Positions 5,552 to 5,660 of a stretch of 5,660 nt of DNA are shown here, in pieces. The notes under the pieces were generated by a model. The model made no database searches. It was given only the letters and a program-made list of their open reading frames with translations, and was not told the origin of the DNA. The stretch spans positions 1 to 5,660 of the forward strand of contig NVSR01000171.1 of NCBI GenBank assembly GCA_002401295.1. Direction: 5' to 3'. Both the position numbers and the translations under genes were made by a program. Positions within the stretch are counted from its first letter, which is position 1. The number at the start of each line of letters is the position of its first letter. The stretch is from SAR324 cluster bacterium. GTDB taxonomy: Bacteria > SAR324 > XYD2-FULL-50-16.

Positions 5552-5592
5552 TCCTGTCAACGATGGGCACGGCGGAGCCTTTGCGCCATCCT
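5552..5592 (-). repeat. Right arm of the 41-bp inverted repeat
   Basis: This is the inverted partner of 5353-5393, beginning TCCTGTCAACGATGGGCA on the plus strand and ending TTGCGCCATCCT. The two mismatches to the left arm sit at the tip of its internal hairpin (TCC where the left arm has GCA), so they do not disturb the hairpin stem. Confidence 0.93.
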
Positions 5593-5660
5593 TGTATACT
5601 GAAATAAAGAATTAGAAAGTAAGGCCTTTGGAACTTATAGTCCATTTACCTTATGATGAA

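Larger units (their letters stand above)
5353..5592. mobile_element. MITE-like element with 41-bp inverted ends
   Basis: Two 41-base arms in inverted orientation enclose 158 bases, for a total of 240 bases. The arms are GC-rich and the middle is strongly AT-rich, unlike the genes around it. No open reading frame of useful length is present inside, so it would depend on a transposase from elsewhere. I find no clear target-site duplication (left flank ends CCCCGT, right flank starts TGTATAC). The alternative is therefore two independent copies of a dispersed repeat in opposite orientation rather than one mobile unit. The arms look like members of a widespread TAGGRTGG...CCAYC class of short intergenic repeats; that resemblance is from memory. 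Confidence 0.5.

Noticed and set aside
5353..5592. CRISPR-like repeat pair
   Set aside because: The two copies are inverted rather than direct, there are only two, and the 158-base interval is far too long for a spacer.

Overview
The window looks like a chromosomal stretch from a Gram-negative bacterium with moderate GC content (about mid-40s percent by eye). Four intact genes and one gene cut by the window edge cover positions 1-4673. The last ~980 bases hold no intact gene. The phylum cannot be settled from this sequence. FtsQ points to a divisome of the usual bacterial type. The exported protein with two 'LKNG' repeats at the left edge resembles proteins I associate with spirochaetes such as Leptospira, but that is a weak pointer.

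Layout. Positions 1-487 (minus): 5' part of an exported protein with a signal peptide and two copies of a 43-residue repeat. Positions 488-739: intergenic stretch with a perfect TATAAT box and a 7-bp hairpin. Positions 740-940 (plus): a 66-residue zinc-ribbon-like protein with two in-frame start sites, each with its own strong Shine-Dalgarno. Positions 965-2335 (minus): a REC-REC-HD-GYP response regulator, a likely cyclic-di-GMP phosphodiesterase. Positions 2420-3226 (minus): the cell-division protein FtsQ, 84 bases upstream of the regulator and without its usual ftsA/ftsZ or mur neighbours on the sides visible here. Positions 3227-3563: a 337-base AT-rich divergent spacer. Positions 3564-4217 (plus): thiE, thiamine-phosphate synthase. 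Positions 4191-4673 (minus): a PhnB-like VOC protein whose 3' end overlaps thiE tail to tail by 27 bases.

The right-hand end is a gene graveyard beside a repeat element. On the minus strand I can read a 40-codon remnant of the C-terminus of a YgjP/DUF45-type metallopeptidase (4726-4848). Next to it is a decayed YhcG/DUF1016-type PDDEXK nuclease gene (about 4883-5340) with several stops, a frameshift and an internal deletion. Both families often travel with type I restriction or other defence loci, so this may be the residue of a lost defence island. A perfect 14-bp-arm palindrome (5164-5192) lies inside the nuclease remnant. Beyond it, two 41-bp arms in inverted orientation, 39/41 identical (5353-5393 and 5552-5592), enclose 158 bases of AT-rich DNA that shows no gene. 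This has the shape of a small non-autonomous (MITE-like) element.

The intact genes do not form one pathway. They cover signalling (HD-GYP), division (ftsQ), cofactor synthesis (thiE) and two or three poorly characterised functions. The only plausible co-transcribed pair is ftsQ followed by the response regulator.
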